Positions 18,400 to 27,932 of a stretch of 60,373 nucleotides of DNA are shown here, piece after piece. This DNA comes from Blastopirellula marina DSM 3645. GTDB lineage: Bacteria; Planctomycetota; Planctomycetia; Pirellulales; Pirellulaceae. Numbering within the stretch: the first letter of the stretch is position 1; each line of letters begins with the position of its first letter. The position numbers were made by a program, and so were the translations under genes. The stretch is from the NCBI RefSeq assembly GCF_000153105.1, contig NZ_CH672376.1, forward strand, positions 1,840,052 through 1,900,424, read 5' to 3'. Under the pieces are notes generated by a model. The model saw only the letters and a list, made by a program, of their open reading frames with translations. It had not been told where the DNA came from and did not search any database.

Positions 18400-19020
18400 A
18401 TGATCACGATTATTGACTACCAGATGGGCAACCTGCGAAGCGTGCAGAAGGCGATCGAGAAGGTAGGTCACCAGGCGGTCATCAGCAGCGACGCCCAAGA
18501 AATCGCCCAGGCCGATCATCTGATCCTGCCAGGCGTCGGCGCATTTGAAGATGCAATCGCCGAGATCCGGCGCCGCGATTTGGTCGGTCCGATCAAAGAT
18601 CACATTGCCGCCGGCAAGCCGTTGCTGGGGATCTGTCTCGGACTGCAAATGCTGTTTGACGTCGGTTACGAAGGGGGCGAGCACGAAGGTCTCGGAATCG
18701 TGCCGGGCAAAGTGGTTCGGTTTCAAGTTCCGCGCGAGCTGAAGGTCCCCCACATGGGCTGGAACCAAGTGACGTTTCGCCACAAGCCGCCGATCTTCGC
18801 CGGGATCGAGGATCAGACCCACTTCTATTTTGTCCACTCGTACTATGTTGTGCCGACTGACGAAGCGGTTGTCGCGATCGAAGCGACCTACGACAAGCCG
18901 TTTTGTGCGGCGATCTGGCGCGATAATCTGGTCGCGACCCAGTTCCATCCCGAAAAAAGCCAGGCCAGCGGATTGCAGGTCTTGAAGAACTTCGCCGAGT
19001 GGAATCCTGCGGCCTCATAA
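18400..19020 (+). CDS. hisH: Imidazole glycerol phosphate synthase subunit HisH
   Basis: The 206-residue glutaminase subunit supplies ammonia to HisF in histidine biosynthesis. It shows the class I amidotransferase fold: DYQMGNLRSV at the N-terminus, the nucleophilic Cys in GICLGLQML (about residue 78), HMGWN at about 121 and the His-Glu pair in QFHPEKSQ near 187. hisA lies 379 bp downstream on the same strand, interrupted by a palindromic repeat. hisF is not in the window. Confidence 0.97.
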   Translation: MITIIDYQMGNLRSVQKAIEKVGHQAVISSDAQEIAQADHLILPGVGAFEDAIAEIRRRDLVGPIKDHIAAGKPLLGICLGLQMLFDVGYEGGEHEGLGIVPGKVVRFQVPRELKVPHMGWNQVTFRHKPPIFAGIEDQTHFYFVHSYYVVPTDEAVVAIEATYDKPFCAAIWRDNLVATQFHPEKSQASGLQVLKNFAEWNPAAS

Positions 19021-19191
19021 TCCGCGAGCCTAGCCCCGCAAACTCAAGGCTTTGGCGCATCGCTACGGGGTAATTACTTGTCGCTGCCGGCGTTGTGTGA
19101 GATATTTTAGGTAGCGAAGCCCAACGCTGATTTATCGAAGTTGCGCTTTGGGGTTCGTGAAGAATAGAACACGGCAAAGCCTTCCACGAAA

Positions 19192-19283
19192 TCAGCCGCA
19201 GGGCGTTAGCCGCGGTTTTTGTCCTCAATTGTCCATCGCAAATGAGTTCCCGTCAGAAACCGGTGCTAACGCACTACGGCTAA
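19192..19283. repeat. Imperfect inverted repeat between hisH and hisA
   Basis: Two 32-base arms, 19192-19223 and 19252-19283, are inverted copies with about three quarters identity, sharing GCGTTAGC and CGGTTT cores, around a 28-base loop. The size and spacing are like a REP/BIME-type dispersed element. The rest of the 379-bp hisH-hisA spacer shows no gene. Confidence 0.6.
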
Positions 19284-19399
19284 TAAGAACATGGCGCCCG
19301 AATATTGCCACGTGTTCGTTTGTTTCCAAGAATCGCAACTTCAAAACGCGGATTCGCGCCGATTCAATCCAATAGCTTAAAGTAGAAAGCACCGACGAT

Positions 19400-20125
19400 A
19401 TGCAGATTTGGCCCGCCATTGATCTTCGCGGCGGAAAGTGCGTTCGCCTGCAACAAGGCGATTACAACCGAGAGACGGTGTTTGGCGATGACCCGGCCGA
19501 GATGGCACAGCGTTGGACCGATCAAGGCGCCGAGTGTCTCCATCTGGTGGATCTCGACGGCGCCAAAGAAGGTCAGGTCAGCAATCGCACGGCGATCGCC
19601 GAAATCTTGAAAGCGGTCAATATTCCGTGCGAGTTGGGAGGGGGAATCCGTGACGAAGAAACGATCCAAACGTTGCTTGATCTCGGCATGGCCCGCTTGG
19701 TGATCGGCAGCAAAGCGGTCAGTCAGCCTGAATGGTTTGAAGAGATGTGCCTGCGTTATCCCGGCAAATTGGCGCTGGGGATTGATGCGCGCGACGGCTT
19801 GGCGGCGACCGATGGTTGGCTTGAAACGAGCAACATGTCGGCGATCGCCCTGGCCCAAAAATATGAACACCTGCCGATTGCGGCAGTCATTTATACCGAC
19901 ATCGCGACCGATGGCATGATGGCGGGTCCGAACGTCGCGGCGATGGCCGAAATGAAAGCGTCGATTCGCTTTCCGGTGATCGCTTCTGGCGGGGTGACCA
20001 CGGTAGACGACGTCGCCCAACTAGCGACCGCCGGCCTCGACGGCGCGATCGTCGGACGAACGCTTTACGAAGGAAAAATGACTGTCTCGGCTGCGGTAGA
20101 AGCAGCTCGAGCAGCCCTTTTATAG
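19400..20125 (+). CDS. hisA: ProFAR isomerase HisA
   Basis: The 241-residue TIM-barrel enzyme isomerises ProFAR to PRFAR, the step before HisH/HisF. IWPAIDLRGGKCVRL at the N-terminus contains the catalytic Asp at residue 8. The first phosphate-binding segment is ELGGGIRDEETI, the second catalytic Asp is in YTDIATDGMMAGPN, and the second phosphate loop is VIASGGVTT. The length is typical. The long spacer to hisH means the two may be separately transcribed or linked through a repeat-bearing transcript. Confidence 0.97.
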   Translation: MQIWPAIDLRGGKCVRLQQGDYNRETVFGDDPAEMAQRWTDQGAECLHLVDLDGAKEGQVSNRTAIAEILKAVNIPCELGGGIRDEETIQTLLDLGMARLVIGSKAVSQPEWFEEMCLRYPGKLALGIDARDGLAATDGWLETSNMSAIALAQKYEHLPIAAVIYTDIATDGMMAGPNVAAMAEMKASIRFPVIASGGVTTVDDVAQLATAGLDGAIVGRTLYEGKMTVSAAVEAARAALL

Positions 20126-20296
20126 CCCAGGAAAGTTACGTCACCCCTTTTTACACAAGCGACGTAAGCAAAGGAGCAACCCAACCGCCGCCTTCCGCTA
20201 GACGCAGCATTCCCAGGCCGACCGTGGCGAGTTTTTGACCGCACCGGGCGATCGGCGACTCGCCAAGTCCTCCACCCCCGTCAAAGGAGTCTTGGT

Positions 20297-22399
20297 ATGA
20301 CTACCCGTCTTGAGGCAAGTGTCCGCGATATTGTGTTGTGCGGTCACGGTTCGTCTGGCAAAACGAGCCTGATCGACCGCATTCTCGAAACGACGCACGA
20401 AGTCGAAGGCCGCCATAGTGTCGATGACGGCACCAGCGTCACCGACTTTGAACCCGAAGAAAAGCTGCATCACTATTCGGTCGAAGCGGCGCTTGCTCAC
20501 TTCCGCCATCGCGGGGTCCGCTTTAACTGTATCGACGCTCCCGGCTATCCCGACTTTATCGGGCAAACGATCTCGGCCATCCGCGGCGCCGATACAGCCG
20601 TCATTGTGATCGACGCGCATGCCGGCATCGCCGTTAACACGCGTCGCGTCTTTGCCGAAGCTCAGCGAGCCGGGCTCGGACGAATCATCGTCGTTAACAA
20701 AATGGACCTCGAAAACGTCGACTATCCGTCCTTGCTCGATTCGATCCGGCAGACGTTTGGTTCGCAGTGCATCCCTTTCAACGTTCCCTGCGCCAACGAG
20801 GGACGCTTCGAGCGCGTCGTCGGCGTGATGGATGACGGCGCCGATCCCAGCGGCGCTTTGGTCGATCCTCGCTCTTATCAAGAACCGCTGGTTGAAGCGG
20901 CGATCGAAGCGGACGAAACCTGGATGGAGCGCTACTTTGAAGGGGAAGTTCCTAGCCGCGCCGAACTGGCCGATTTGATTCCGCGCGCCGTCGCGGCCGG
21001 CGTATTGGTTCCGGTCGTCAGCTGTTCGATCAAGACCGGGGTCGGATTTGCCGAACTGCTGGATGCGATGGTCATTTGCTCGGTTCCCCCATCGCTGATG
21101 CATCGCAGCGCCTTGGGGCCCGATGGAGAGCCGATCGAACTGACCGGCGATCCCAGCGGACCATTGGCGGCGCAAGTGTTCAAGACGCGGATCGATCCCT
21201 TTGTGCAAAAGCTGTCGTACATCCGGGTCTACAACGGCACGCTGCACAAAGACGACACGATCCACTTGAACAACGGCAGCCGCAAAGGGGTGAAGATTGG
21301 CCAATTGATGGAAGTGCAAGGCTCCGAACTGCGTCCCGTCGACGAAGCGCAACCCGGCGATATCGTCGCCGTCGCCAAGATCGAAGACTTGCATACCGGC
21401 GTGAATGAAGGGGATCTGAAACTGCCGGACATCAATTTCCCCGAACCGATGGTCGGCGTCGCGATCCGCCCGAAGAGTCGCAACGACGAGGCGAAACTAG
21501 CGGCGGCGTTGCACAAGCTGGTCGAAGAGGATCAAACGGTCCGTGTCGAGCATGATCCGCAAACGCACGAAGTGGTGCTGCGTGGGATGAGCGATTTACA
21601 TCTTTGCCTGCTGCAAGAGCGACTCGCGCGGCGCGATCATGTCGAGATCGAAACGCACGAGCCGAAAATTCCCTATCGCGAAACGATTATGCGCGAAGCG
21701 GAAGGTTCGTATCGGCACAAAAAACAGACCGGCGGCCGCGGGCAATTTGCCGAAGTCCATATCCGCATGTTTCCACTGCCCCGCGGAACCGACGTCGAGC
21801 AGTTCGCTACGAAGTCCCGTTTTCCGCATATGAAACGCCGGCACTATCACCCGGACTTCAACTTTCTGTGGATTGATTCGGTCGTCGGGGGCGCGATCCC
21901 AGGCAACTTTATGCCGGCGATCGAGAAAGGTTTTCTGGAACGGCTGAACCAAGGAGTCTTGGCGGGGCGGCAGATTGAAAACGTCTGCGTCGAAGTTTAC
22001 TTCGGCAAGTTCCATCCGGTCGACAGTTCAGAAACGGCGTTCAAAATCGCCGGATCGAAAGTGTTGCGGGATGTCTTCAAGCTGGCGCATCCGGTCCTGC
22101 TTGAGCCGATGGCTGACCTGGAGATTACCGTTCCCGAGTCGAACATGGGGGACGTATACAGCGACTTGTCGACCCGCCGCGGTCAAGTGATGGGCGCCCA
22201 AAACGCAACTCCCGGCTATCAGACGGTCAGCGCAACTGCGCCCCTGTCCGAGGTGATATCGTACGCGCGAACGCTATCGAGCATGACCGGCGGGCAAGGA
22301 TCGTACAACATGCGATTTAGCCATTACGACGCCGCTCCGCCCAACCTGCAAGAGATGATCCTGCGGCAGTCAGGCCAGGTGGAAGAAGACGATTCGTGA
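20297..22399 (+). CDS. EF-G paralogue (EF-G2-like translational GTPase)
   Basis: The 700-residue protein has the five-domain EF-G layout. G1 is GHGSSGKTSL at residues 16-25 and G4 is NKMD at about 134. G3 reads DAPGYPDF, where canonical EF-G has DTPGHVDF, so the His that orders the hydrolytic water is Tyr. This change is characteristic of the EF-G-like paralogues grouped with EF-G2 or FusA2, which are not the main translocase. Domain IV shows GGRGQFAEVHIRMFPL and domain V GDVYSDLSTRRGQVMG. It stands alone rather than beside rpsL/rpsG/tuf, again unlike the housekeeping fusA. The exact role is unknown. Confidence 0.9.
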   Translation: MTTRLEASVRDIVLCGHGSSGKTSLIDRILETTHEVEGRHSVDDGTSVTDFEPEEKLHHYSVEAALAHFRHRGVRFNCIDAPGYPDFIGQTISAIRGADTAVIVIDAHAGIAVNTRRVFAEAQRAGLGRIIVVNKMDLENVDYPSLLDSIRQTFGSQCIPFNVPCANEGRFERVVGVMDDGADPSGALVDPRSYQEPLVEAAIEADETWMERYFEGEVPSRAELADLIPRAVAAGVLVPVVSCSIKTGVGFAELLDAMVICSVPPSLMHRSALGPDGEPIELTGDPSGPLAAQVFKTRIDPFVQKLSYIRVYNGTLHKDDTIHLNNGSRKGVKIGQLMEVQGSELRPVDEAQPGDIVAVAKIEDLHTGVNEGDLKLPDINFPEPMVGVAIRPKSRNDEAKLAAALHKLVEEDQTVRVEHDPQTHEVVLRGMSDLHLCLLQERLARRDHVEIETHEPKIPYRETIMREAEGSYRHKKQTGGRGQFAEVHIRMFPLPRGTDVEQFATKSRFPHMKRRHYHPDFNFLWIDSVVGGAIPGNFMPAIEKGFLERLNQGVLAGRQIENVCVEVYFGKFHPVDSSETAFKIAGSKVLRDVFKLAHPVLLEPMADLEITVPESNMGDVYSDLSTRRGQVMGAQNATPGYQTVSATAPLSEVISYARTLSSMTGGQGSYNMRFSHYDAAPPNLQEMILRQSGQVEEDDS

Positions 22400-22431
22400 C
22401 CGATTTTCACCGACCGTGATCGAACCCAATC

Positions 22432-22458
22432 GCCGCCGGTAATCCCAGTACCGGCGGC
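22432..22458. terminator. Hairpin after the EF-G paralogue
   Basis: GCCGCCGGTA at 22432-22441 and TACCGGCGGC at 22449-22458 form a perfect 10-bp stem with a 7-base loop, 32 bp past the stop. There is no T tract, so termination may need Rho, or the hairpin may protect the mRNA end. Confidence 0.45.
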
Positions 22459-22733
22459 TGAACGTCACAAAACAAGTTAAACTTCGCGTCTGTAGAAAGA
22501 CGAAGAAAAATGCGCCCCTTTGTCTTCCCCGGCGGCGAGGCGTAAGATAAATCAATTGCCTGGTCGGCAAACTCGCTCCGTTTTCCCCAGATTGGTACGT
22601 CATTATGTGCCCCGTGTCGCATCGTTTCTGTTGTCGCTGTTGTTGTTTGAGCTAAACGCCCAGACGGCCGGGATGTTCTCGGCCGCGATCGTCTCGCCCA
22701 CAACGCTCTCTCGCCGACACAGGAAACGCAGCC
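22459..22733. other. Spacer before the serine acetyltransferase gene
   Basis: No convincing gene is visible here; short open frames lack any family resemblance. I see no T-box or SAM-riboswitch-like sequence in front of the cysteine gene. Confidence 0.4.
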
Positions 22734-23711
22734 ATGGCTTCTGACGCCAAACTTAAAGAAGACCTTCCTTCGCTGACCGACCGCATCGTCGCTACTTACA
22801 AGCAGATCGGCACGATCAACCATCTCGGTCATTGCCCGCTGCCGAACTACGAGATCATCATCTCGGCGCTGGAAGACCTGAAGGAAATCATCTACCCCGG
22901 CTATCGTCGTCGCGAAGGCCTGCACATGGGGAATATCACCTATCATGTGGGAGACCTGATTGATGGGCTGCATGACAAGCTAACGACCCAAATCGCTCGC
23001 GCTTTGCAGCATGATGAACGCCTGAAGCATGAGCGGGGCGAATGCGACCCCGACGAAAAGACCGACTACGAAGCAAAGGGCCAAGCGATGGCGATTGAGT
23101 TTCTCAATCGTCTGCCGAAAATCCGCGATCAACTTTCCACCGACGTGCAAGCCGCCTACGACGGCGATCCCGCTTGCCGCAGTTTAGACGAAGTGATCTT
23201 CTGCTATCCCGGTCTCGAAGCGGTTTCGGTCTTTCGCATCGCGCATGAACTTTACACGCTCGGCGTGCCGTTCATTCCCCGCATGATGACCGAGTGGGCC
23301 CACAAGCAAACCGGCATCGACATTCACCCCGGCGCAACGATCGGCAGTTACTTCTTTATCGATCACGGCACCGGCGTCGTGATCGGGCAGACCTGCGAAA
23401 TTGGCGAGCATGTCAAACTATATCAAGGGGTGACCCTGGGCGCGCTGTCATTTGATACCGACTCAGACGGCAACCTAGTCCGCGGCATGAAGCGGCATCC
23501 CACGATCGAAGATCATGTGGTGATCTACGCCAACGCAACGGTCCTGGGCGGTCGAACGACGGTCGGTCACAACTCGGTCATCGCGTCCAGCGTCTGGCTC
23601 ACCCGCAGCGTTGAACCACATACGACCGTCTTGCTAGAAAAACCGCGACTGCGCCTCCGCAGCGAGACGCCGCCGGAAGAAATCTCGGAAGAAGTCAACT
23701 TTCAGATTTAA
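22734..23711 (+). CDS. epsC: Serine O-acetyltransferase, EpsC type
   Basis: The 325-residue enzyme makes O-acetylserine for cysteine synthesis. An N-terminal helical region of about 170 residues is followed by the left-handed beta-helix of hexapeptide acyltransferases, with [25 protein letters not shown] and [21 protein letters not shown] at about 195-275. The long N-terminal part and length match EpsC-type SATs better than the about 270-residue CysE. IHPGA and DHGTG include the catalytic His and the active-site loop. No cysK is next to it. Convergent with the membrane protein gene, it is now separated from it by the insertion sequence, which starts 34 bp after its stop. Confidence 0.93.
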   Translation: MASDAKLKEDLPSLTDRIVATYKQIGTINHLGHCPLPNYEIIISALEDLKEIIYPGYRRREGLHMGNITYHVGDLIDGLHDKLTTQIARALQHDERLKHERGECDPDEKTDYEAKGQAMAIEFLNRLPKIRDQLSTDVQAAYDGDPACRSLDEVIFCYPGLEAVSVFRIAHELYTLGVPFIPRMMTEWAHKQTGIDIHPGATIGSYFFIDHGTGVVIGQTCEIGEHVKLYQGVTLGALSFDTDSDGNLVRGMKRHPTIEDHVVIYANATVLGGRTTVGHNSVIASSVWLTRSVEPHTTVLLEKPRLRLRSETPPEEISEEVNFQI

Positions 23712-23734
23712 GAGCAACGAAGAATTGTAGGTCA

Positions 23735-23744
23735 GGCCTTGGCC
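23735..23744. repeat. Left target-site duplication of the IS4 element
   Basis: GGCCTTGGCC here is repeated exactly at 25133-25142 on the other side of the element. A 10-bp duplication fits the IS4 family. Confidence 0.85.
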
Positions 23745-23770
23745 CAATGATGTTCGGCACGGCGTTTGCG
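23745..23770. repeat. Left terminal inverted repeat of the IS4 element
   Basis: The first 26 bases match the reverse complement of 25107-25132 at 23 positions, the outer 17 perfectly. The transposase stop lies 4 bp inside it. Confidence 0.88.
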
Positions 23771-23774
23771 AAAT

Positions 23775-25061
23775 TTACGGCGGGCGTTTTTCCATTGCTT
23801 CCAGGAGTTCTTCTTCGTCGGCCCAACCGGCGAAGTAAAGGCAGATCATCTCGAACTTTCGACGAGTGAGATCTCCGCCTGTCGTCAGCGCCAACAGCAA
23901 GCTGGCGATGATGGCGCAGTAGAGTTGGATTTGGACCCCAGCTGTTTTTGCGGAGAGCAGTTTTTTGCAGCCTAAGACTTGCTTGAGAAAGCGAAAGAAC
24001 AGCTCCACTTCCCAGCGATGTTCGTAGAGTCGCACGATTTCTTCGGCCGTGAGATCCATCAGCGTCGTCGCCAGCACTAGTTCGTCGCGGCCTGTCTGGT
24101 CGGTTCGCACGCGACCTTGGCGGGCCGAACTGGGGCGATCCGCTGGGGGAATCAACTTAATTCGCCGCATTGGATGATCGCTGCCAATTTTACTGGCGCC
24201 GCAGTTGCCTCCCATTGTGATCAGTTCATCGGCGACGATTCCCATCGCAATTGCTTCCGCCGAGAGCGGCGGCAGTTGGATCGGCTCTCTGACTTCTCCT
24301 TTTTTCGGCGGTTTCAGCAGTTTTCCATCGGTGCGATTCAGCCGGCAGATGTAGTCATGGCCTGCAGTATGGATCTTGTTAAACAGCTCGGCGGAACGGT
24401 AGCCGCGATCCATCAAGAAGAGATGGCCTTCGTCCGACTGAGGAATATCGATTTGATCTGCGGCAATCATTTCCGCCAGTACGTCTCGTTCAGCGCGTCC
24501 TTTCGCCGACGGTTCCTCGGTCAGCTTTGAGGCGACAGGCTGACCGTCCAGCACGTGAACCAGCGCATGAAAGCGCCATTGTCCTTTCTCCTTGGCGGCG
24601 ATTCGTCCCACGATCTGCGGCAAAGCGGTTAGCACCGATCCGTCTACGGCGATCAATCGTTCGACGGTTCGATCCGAAGCGCGCCCCGACCGTGGCTCCG
24701 ACGACATACGTTGCTGATGCCAGCGCGAGCGAAGGTCTTTGATGATCCCCTCCAGCAACCGAGGATCGAAGATGGAAGAAGCCTCCGAGAAAGAGCCGTC
24801 CGCGACTTTCTTACCCCCAGTCAGCTTGGCGATCTTCTTCACCCCAGACGCCGCCACAATCGCGCGAGCCGATTCCAAAGCGGGATTGAACAGTCCTACC
24901 AAGATTAGAGAGGCGTATTGGCTAAACAACAGTCGCCGATTGCCGGCTTTATCACGTTCGGTGCCCGACGCAGAAAGCTTCGCCAGCAGCGGAAACACCT
25001 GCCGAAGCATCGCAGCGCCGTGAGCCGAAAACTCCGTAGGCAGTTTCCGTTTCTTGGCCAT
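23775..25061 (-). CDS. IS4-family transposase
   Basis: The 428-residue DDE transposase carries the IS4 signature Y-x2-R-x3-E-x6-K, seen as [15 protein letters not shown] near residue 365. The first catalytic Asp is in AVDGS and the second in FLMDRGYRS, with the Glu in the YREK segment. The start at 25061 (MAKKRKLP) is chosen because GAGGGAG lies just upstream. An open frame extends 97 codons further, but that part runs out of the element into the neighbouring gene antisense and is not family-like. The product would catalyse cut-and-paste movement of this element. Confidence 0.94.
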   Translation of the reverse strand: MAKKRKLPTEFSAHGAAMLRQVFPLLAKLSASGTERDKAGNRRLLFSQYASLILVGLFNPALESARAIVAASGVKKIAKLTGGKKVADGSFSEASSIFDPRLLEGIIKDLRSRWHQQRMSSEPRSGRASDRTVERLIAVDGSVLTALPQIVGRIAAKEKGQWRFHALVHVLDGQPVASKLTEEPSAKGRAERDVLAEMIAADQIDIPQSDEGHLFLMDRGYRSAELFNKIHTAGHDYICRLNRTDGKLLKPPKKGEVREPIQLPPLSAEAIAMGIVADELITMGGNCGASKIGSDHPMRRIKLIPPADRPSSARQGRVRTDQTGRDELVLATTLMDLTAEEIVRLYEHRWEVELFFRFLKQVLGCKKLLSAKTAGVQIQLYCAIIASLLLALTTGGDLTRRKFEMICLYFAGWADEEELLEAMEKRPP

Positions 25062-25106
25062 CGTCGCTCCCTCGAAAAACGAGAAGTGTACACGACGATT
25101 TCTTGG

Positions 25107-25132
25107 CGCAAAAAGCGTGCCGAACATCATTG
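25107..25132. repeat. Right terminal inverted repeat of the IS4 element
   Basis: This is the inverted counterpart of 23745-23770 with three mismatches. Read on the minus strand, its bases 4-6 from the end supply the TGA stop codon of the adjoining YfhO-type gene. Confidence 0.88.
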
Positions 25133-27676
25133 GGCCTTGGCCTGACGACGCCAGGCAAACGCGCCCCAACCCATCAGCAACAGCCAACTGACGATCGAAA
25201 TCGCCGCGCCGCGGTAGAACGACGTCGGCACATAACGCAGCGTCACTTGATGCATGCCGGCTGGTAATGCGACTGCCTGAAAGATGACGTTGGCTCGTTC
25301 GGTCGGCGTGTTGATCTTCGAGCCGTCTTCGAGTGCGATTTCGACCTGCCAAGCGGGATCGAAGTATTCTTGCACGATCACATACGACGGTTTCGATAGG
25401 GCGACATCCAGCCGGATTTGCTCGTTGCTAATCCGCTGGTAATCGACTTGATCGACGAACTCTGCTCGAGGCGGTCCGCAGAAGTGGGCGGGGGAACGCT
25501 CGTTGTGGACAATCGCTTGCTGGTCTTCGCGATGAATCACCACCTGCGCCGCTTCGCGCCATGTTTCTCTCGAACGCGGATCATCGATCGGATAGCGGCG
25601 ATAGCTTTTGGCGATCCAGGCCATCGGCGTCACGCCGGTGGTGGAGAATTCGCGCTGCAGCATCTGATTGGCAGTTGGGTCGTCGAATGAAATCAGGCCG
25701 GCGGCTGATAGCCGGTGGGCCGTTTCTTTGGCGCCCAATTCATGGGCCATCTCACGGAGCAGGATCGTATAGTCGGCCGGGGCAAGACTGTTCGACGGGA
25801 CGATTGATCCCACTTTTTCGAGCAAGTGATATCGCGGGAACAGCGTCAGGCGATCCCAAACAAGTCCTTCTCGCTGTCGGTCTGGGGACGTTTCCGAAGC
25901 GAAATCGTGGGGGTAATCGTTTGCAGACAAAGTTCGATACCACCGCGACGACGCGTACTCCACGTCGCCATAGTGGGAAAACCGCCACATCAGCGTTGGA
26001 GCCGATGGCGCCGTCCAACCCAGTCCCGCATACAGATCGAGCACAACGATCATGACTAACAGCGGAGCGACAAGCGCCTGCCGGCGCCGCGAAACCAGCA
26101 AGACGCCCAGTACGCCAACCGCGGCGATGACCGCTTGCAGCATTCCAAGCTGCATGTCCGTCATCGCTCCTTGTTTGTCGAGCGGACCAAGCAGCAGATT
26201 GGCCGGAATATCAGGCAACGCCGCGATGAGCGAACTTTTCCAAAACGTGACGCTAACGACGGCCAATCCCGAACTCGCAGCGAGCACAAGCATCAGCCGT
26301 TTCAGCCAGCGAAATTCGCGTACTTTCTCGGCGTCGAAGCCAAATCCAACTAGCCAGCTTCCCGCCAGCGCCGCTAACAACCACAGCTTGGCCGGGTAGC
26401 GGAACGACGCGTAGCCGGGGATGAGCACGTTGAACAACCAATAGAGCCCGCCAAAGGGCTCGCCGACGCTCAGCTTTTCCTGCCGCCAGAGGCCGGTGTC
26501 ATGACCGAATTCGATGAGTAGCCAGCCCAGTCCGTACCAGCCGAGCGAACCGATCACGCCGATCGCCGAGAGAGCAACCAGCAGTTTTCCAATCGACTGA
26601 TGACGACAACTCCACGCGCCGATCAAGGCCAACGCCAAAGAGGCGCCGCCGATGTAAAGCGATGGCGCCCAGACGCGGCCTTCGGCCGGGATCGTGTCGG
26701 CCCAACGATGATTCTCGGGGTACATCCGACCGCTGAAGTTGGGCCAGACAAGTTCGGGCCAGCGCCAAGGGCCGAAGCTGAACTGATACGACTCACGCTC
26801 GTGGGTCCCCTGCTCGACATTGCCCAGCAGGACTGCGGCTGATGCGTCAGCGCGCGTGAGCGCTTGACTTGCGTAGCCGTAAACCGTGCGCGGCTGGTCG
26901 ACTAGCGCTCGTCGACTGCGGGCCGCCCACTCTAGCGTCGGCAAGATTTGCACGGCCGAGACCGCTGCCGCCAACACGATCGCGGCGACAAGTCCTTTGC
27001 CGCGGCGCAGAAAGAGCAGGGGAGTGCGAAGCAGTAGCGCATGCACGCAGACGAAATAACCTCCAGCGATCAGCGCCAGCTGAAAAGCTGTCTGGGGATC
27101 GCCCCCCAAGATCATCATCGCCAGGCTCAGCGCCAGCAGCGGCGGAGCGGTTGGTTTGTGCTCTTCGCGAGTGATTCGAATTCCGCAGTACAACGCCAAC
27201 GGCGCCCAGGCCGCGCCAATCAGAAAGATCAGATTGGCGTGGGTTGCAACGACGTATCCCCCAAAACTATAGCTGATCGCGGCCAAAATGGCGCCAGAGC
27301 GGGAAACTCCCGAGCGCCGCGTGCAGTTGTAAGTTGTCAGATAGGCGAGCGCAAAGTGCAGGATGACGTACCACCGCAGCGCCGACGCGAACGAAATCGG
27401 CAGCGCAAACAGCAACTTGCCGGGATAGAAAACGCTGGCCGACGGTTCGGCCAACAGCGGCATGCCGACGCCATCATACGGATTCCAAAGGGGGAGCTGA
27501 CCTTCGCCCCAGACCGATTGGATATACGCAAAGAGGGGATTATAGAAATGAGCGGCGTCGCGAAAGAGAAAGCTTTCGTCGCCGATGACCGCAGGGCCAA
27601 AGAATAAAACAAGCAAGGCCGCCAGCGGTAATAGCGGGAACAGAGCGAGACGGATGCGGCGAGCGCGACTGGACAT
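25127..27676 (-). CDS. YfhO-family polytopic membrane protein
   Basis: The 849-residue protein is an integral membrane protein of the YfhO/GT-C-like glycosyltransferase group. The first 30 residues form a membrane segment, followed by [20 protein letters not shown] with acidic residues in the first outer loop, as in GT-C enzymes. About a dozen hydrophobic segments follow up to residue 560, then a soluble domain of about 250 residues and a last span near the C-terminus. Such proteins use polyprenyl-linked sugars, and the specific role here is unknown. The IS4 element inserted in the last codons: the original end RRQAKA-stop became RRQAKAQ-stop, with the new stop inside the IS repeat. The protein is therefore intact apart from one added Gln. 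Confidence 0.85.
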   Translation of the reverse strand: MSSRARRIRLALFPLLPLAALLVLFFGPAVIGDESFLFRDAAHFYNPLFAYIQSVWGEGQLPLWNPYDGVGMPLLAEPSASVFYPGKLLFALPISFASALRWYVILHFALAYLTTYNCTRRSGVSRSGAILAAISYSFGGYVVATHANLIFLIGAAWAPLALYCGIRITREEHKPTAPPLLALSLAMMILGGDPQTAFQLALIAGGYFVCVHALLLRTPLLFLRRGKGLVAAIVLAAAVSAVQILPTLEWAARSRRALVDQPRTVYGYASQALTRADASAAVLLGNVEQGTHERESYQFSFGPWRWPELVWPNFSGRMYPENHRWADTIPAEGRVWAPSLYIGGASLALALIGAWSCRHQSIGKLLVALSAIGVIGSLGWYGLGWLLIEFGHDTGLWRQEKLSVGEPFGGLYWLFNVLIPGYASFRYPAKLWLLAALAGSWLVGFGFDAEKVREFRWLKRLMLVLAASSGLAVVSVTFWKSSLIAALPDIPANLLLGPLDKQGAMTDMQLGMLQAVIAAVGVLGVLLVSRRRQALVAPLLVMIVVLDLYAGLGWTAPSAPTLMWRFSHYGDVEYASSRWYRTLSANDYPHDFASETSPDRQREGLVWDRLTLFPRYHLLEKVGSIVPSNSLAPADYTILLREMAHELGAKETAHRLSAAGLISFDDPTANQMLQREFSTTGVTPMAWIAKSYRRYPIDDPRSRETWREAAQVVIHREDQQAIVHNERSPAHFCGPPRAEFVDQVDYQRISNEQIRLDVALSKPSYVIVQEYFDPAWQVEIALEDGSKINTPTERANVIFQAVALPAGMHQVTLRYVPTSFYRGAAISIVSWLLLMGWGAFAWRRQAKAQ
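25133..25142. repeat. Right target-site duplication of the IS4 element
   Basis: An exact second copy of GGCCTTGGCC, lying within the final codons of the YfhO-type gene. Confidence 0.85.
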
Positions 27677-27698
27677 GCCGCTAGTTTAGCATCTGAAG

Positions 27699-27932
27699 TC
27701 AGACGACAAGTAGTCGAGCGTACTCTTCCCGCAATTGATTGCGCAGCAGATCGACGCGTGCGGAGATGACCACGCTGCCGGTCGTTGACTTTGAATTTGC
27801 TCCGCCTTGAAAGTCGGAGGTGCGAACTCCTGGCGTCGCGAACGGTCGATCGACGTCAATCCAACCGGCGAAATTTCGCTCGGCGGCGACAGGCGACACG
27901 AATCGTTGCTCTCCAGCGATACGGGGTTTCAT
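27699..27932 (-). CDS. Small hypothetical protein coupled to the FHA gene
   Basis: The 77-residue product has no recognisable domain. Its ATG overlaps the stop of the FHA-domain gene in an ATGA at 27929-27932, a typical sign of translational coupling. That is the main evidence that it is real. The C-terminal half (RVDLLRNQLREEYARLL) is likely helical. The YfhO-type gene starts 22 bp downstream, so the three may form one transcript. A partner role for the FHA protein is possible but is a guess from position. Confidence 0.6.
   Translation of the reverse strand: MKPRIAGEQRFVSPVAAERNFAGWIDVDRPFATPGVRTSDFQGGANSKSTTGSVVISARVDLLRNQLREEYARLLVV

Larger units (their letters stand above)
23745..25132 (-). 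mobile_element. Complete IS4-family insertion sequence, 1388 bp
   Basis: The element has matching inverted ends (both begin CAATGATGTTCGGCACG), a 10-bp target duplication and a single intact transposase gene on the minus strand. No passenger gene is present. The intact ends and exact duplication indicate a recent insertion. The original target reads GTCAGGCCTTGGCCTGAC, a near-perfect palindrome at the 3' end of the YfhO-type gene. Confidence 0.92.

Noticed and set aside
25062-25352. A 97-codon N-terminal extension of the transposase
   Set aside because: It leaves the insertion sequence and reads antisense through the YfhO-type gene; the start at 25061 has a good ribosome-binding site.
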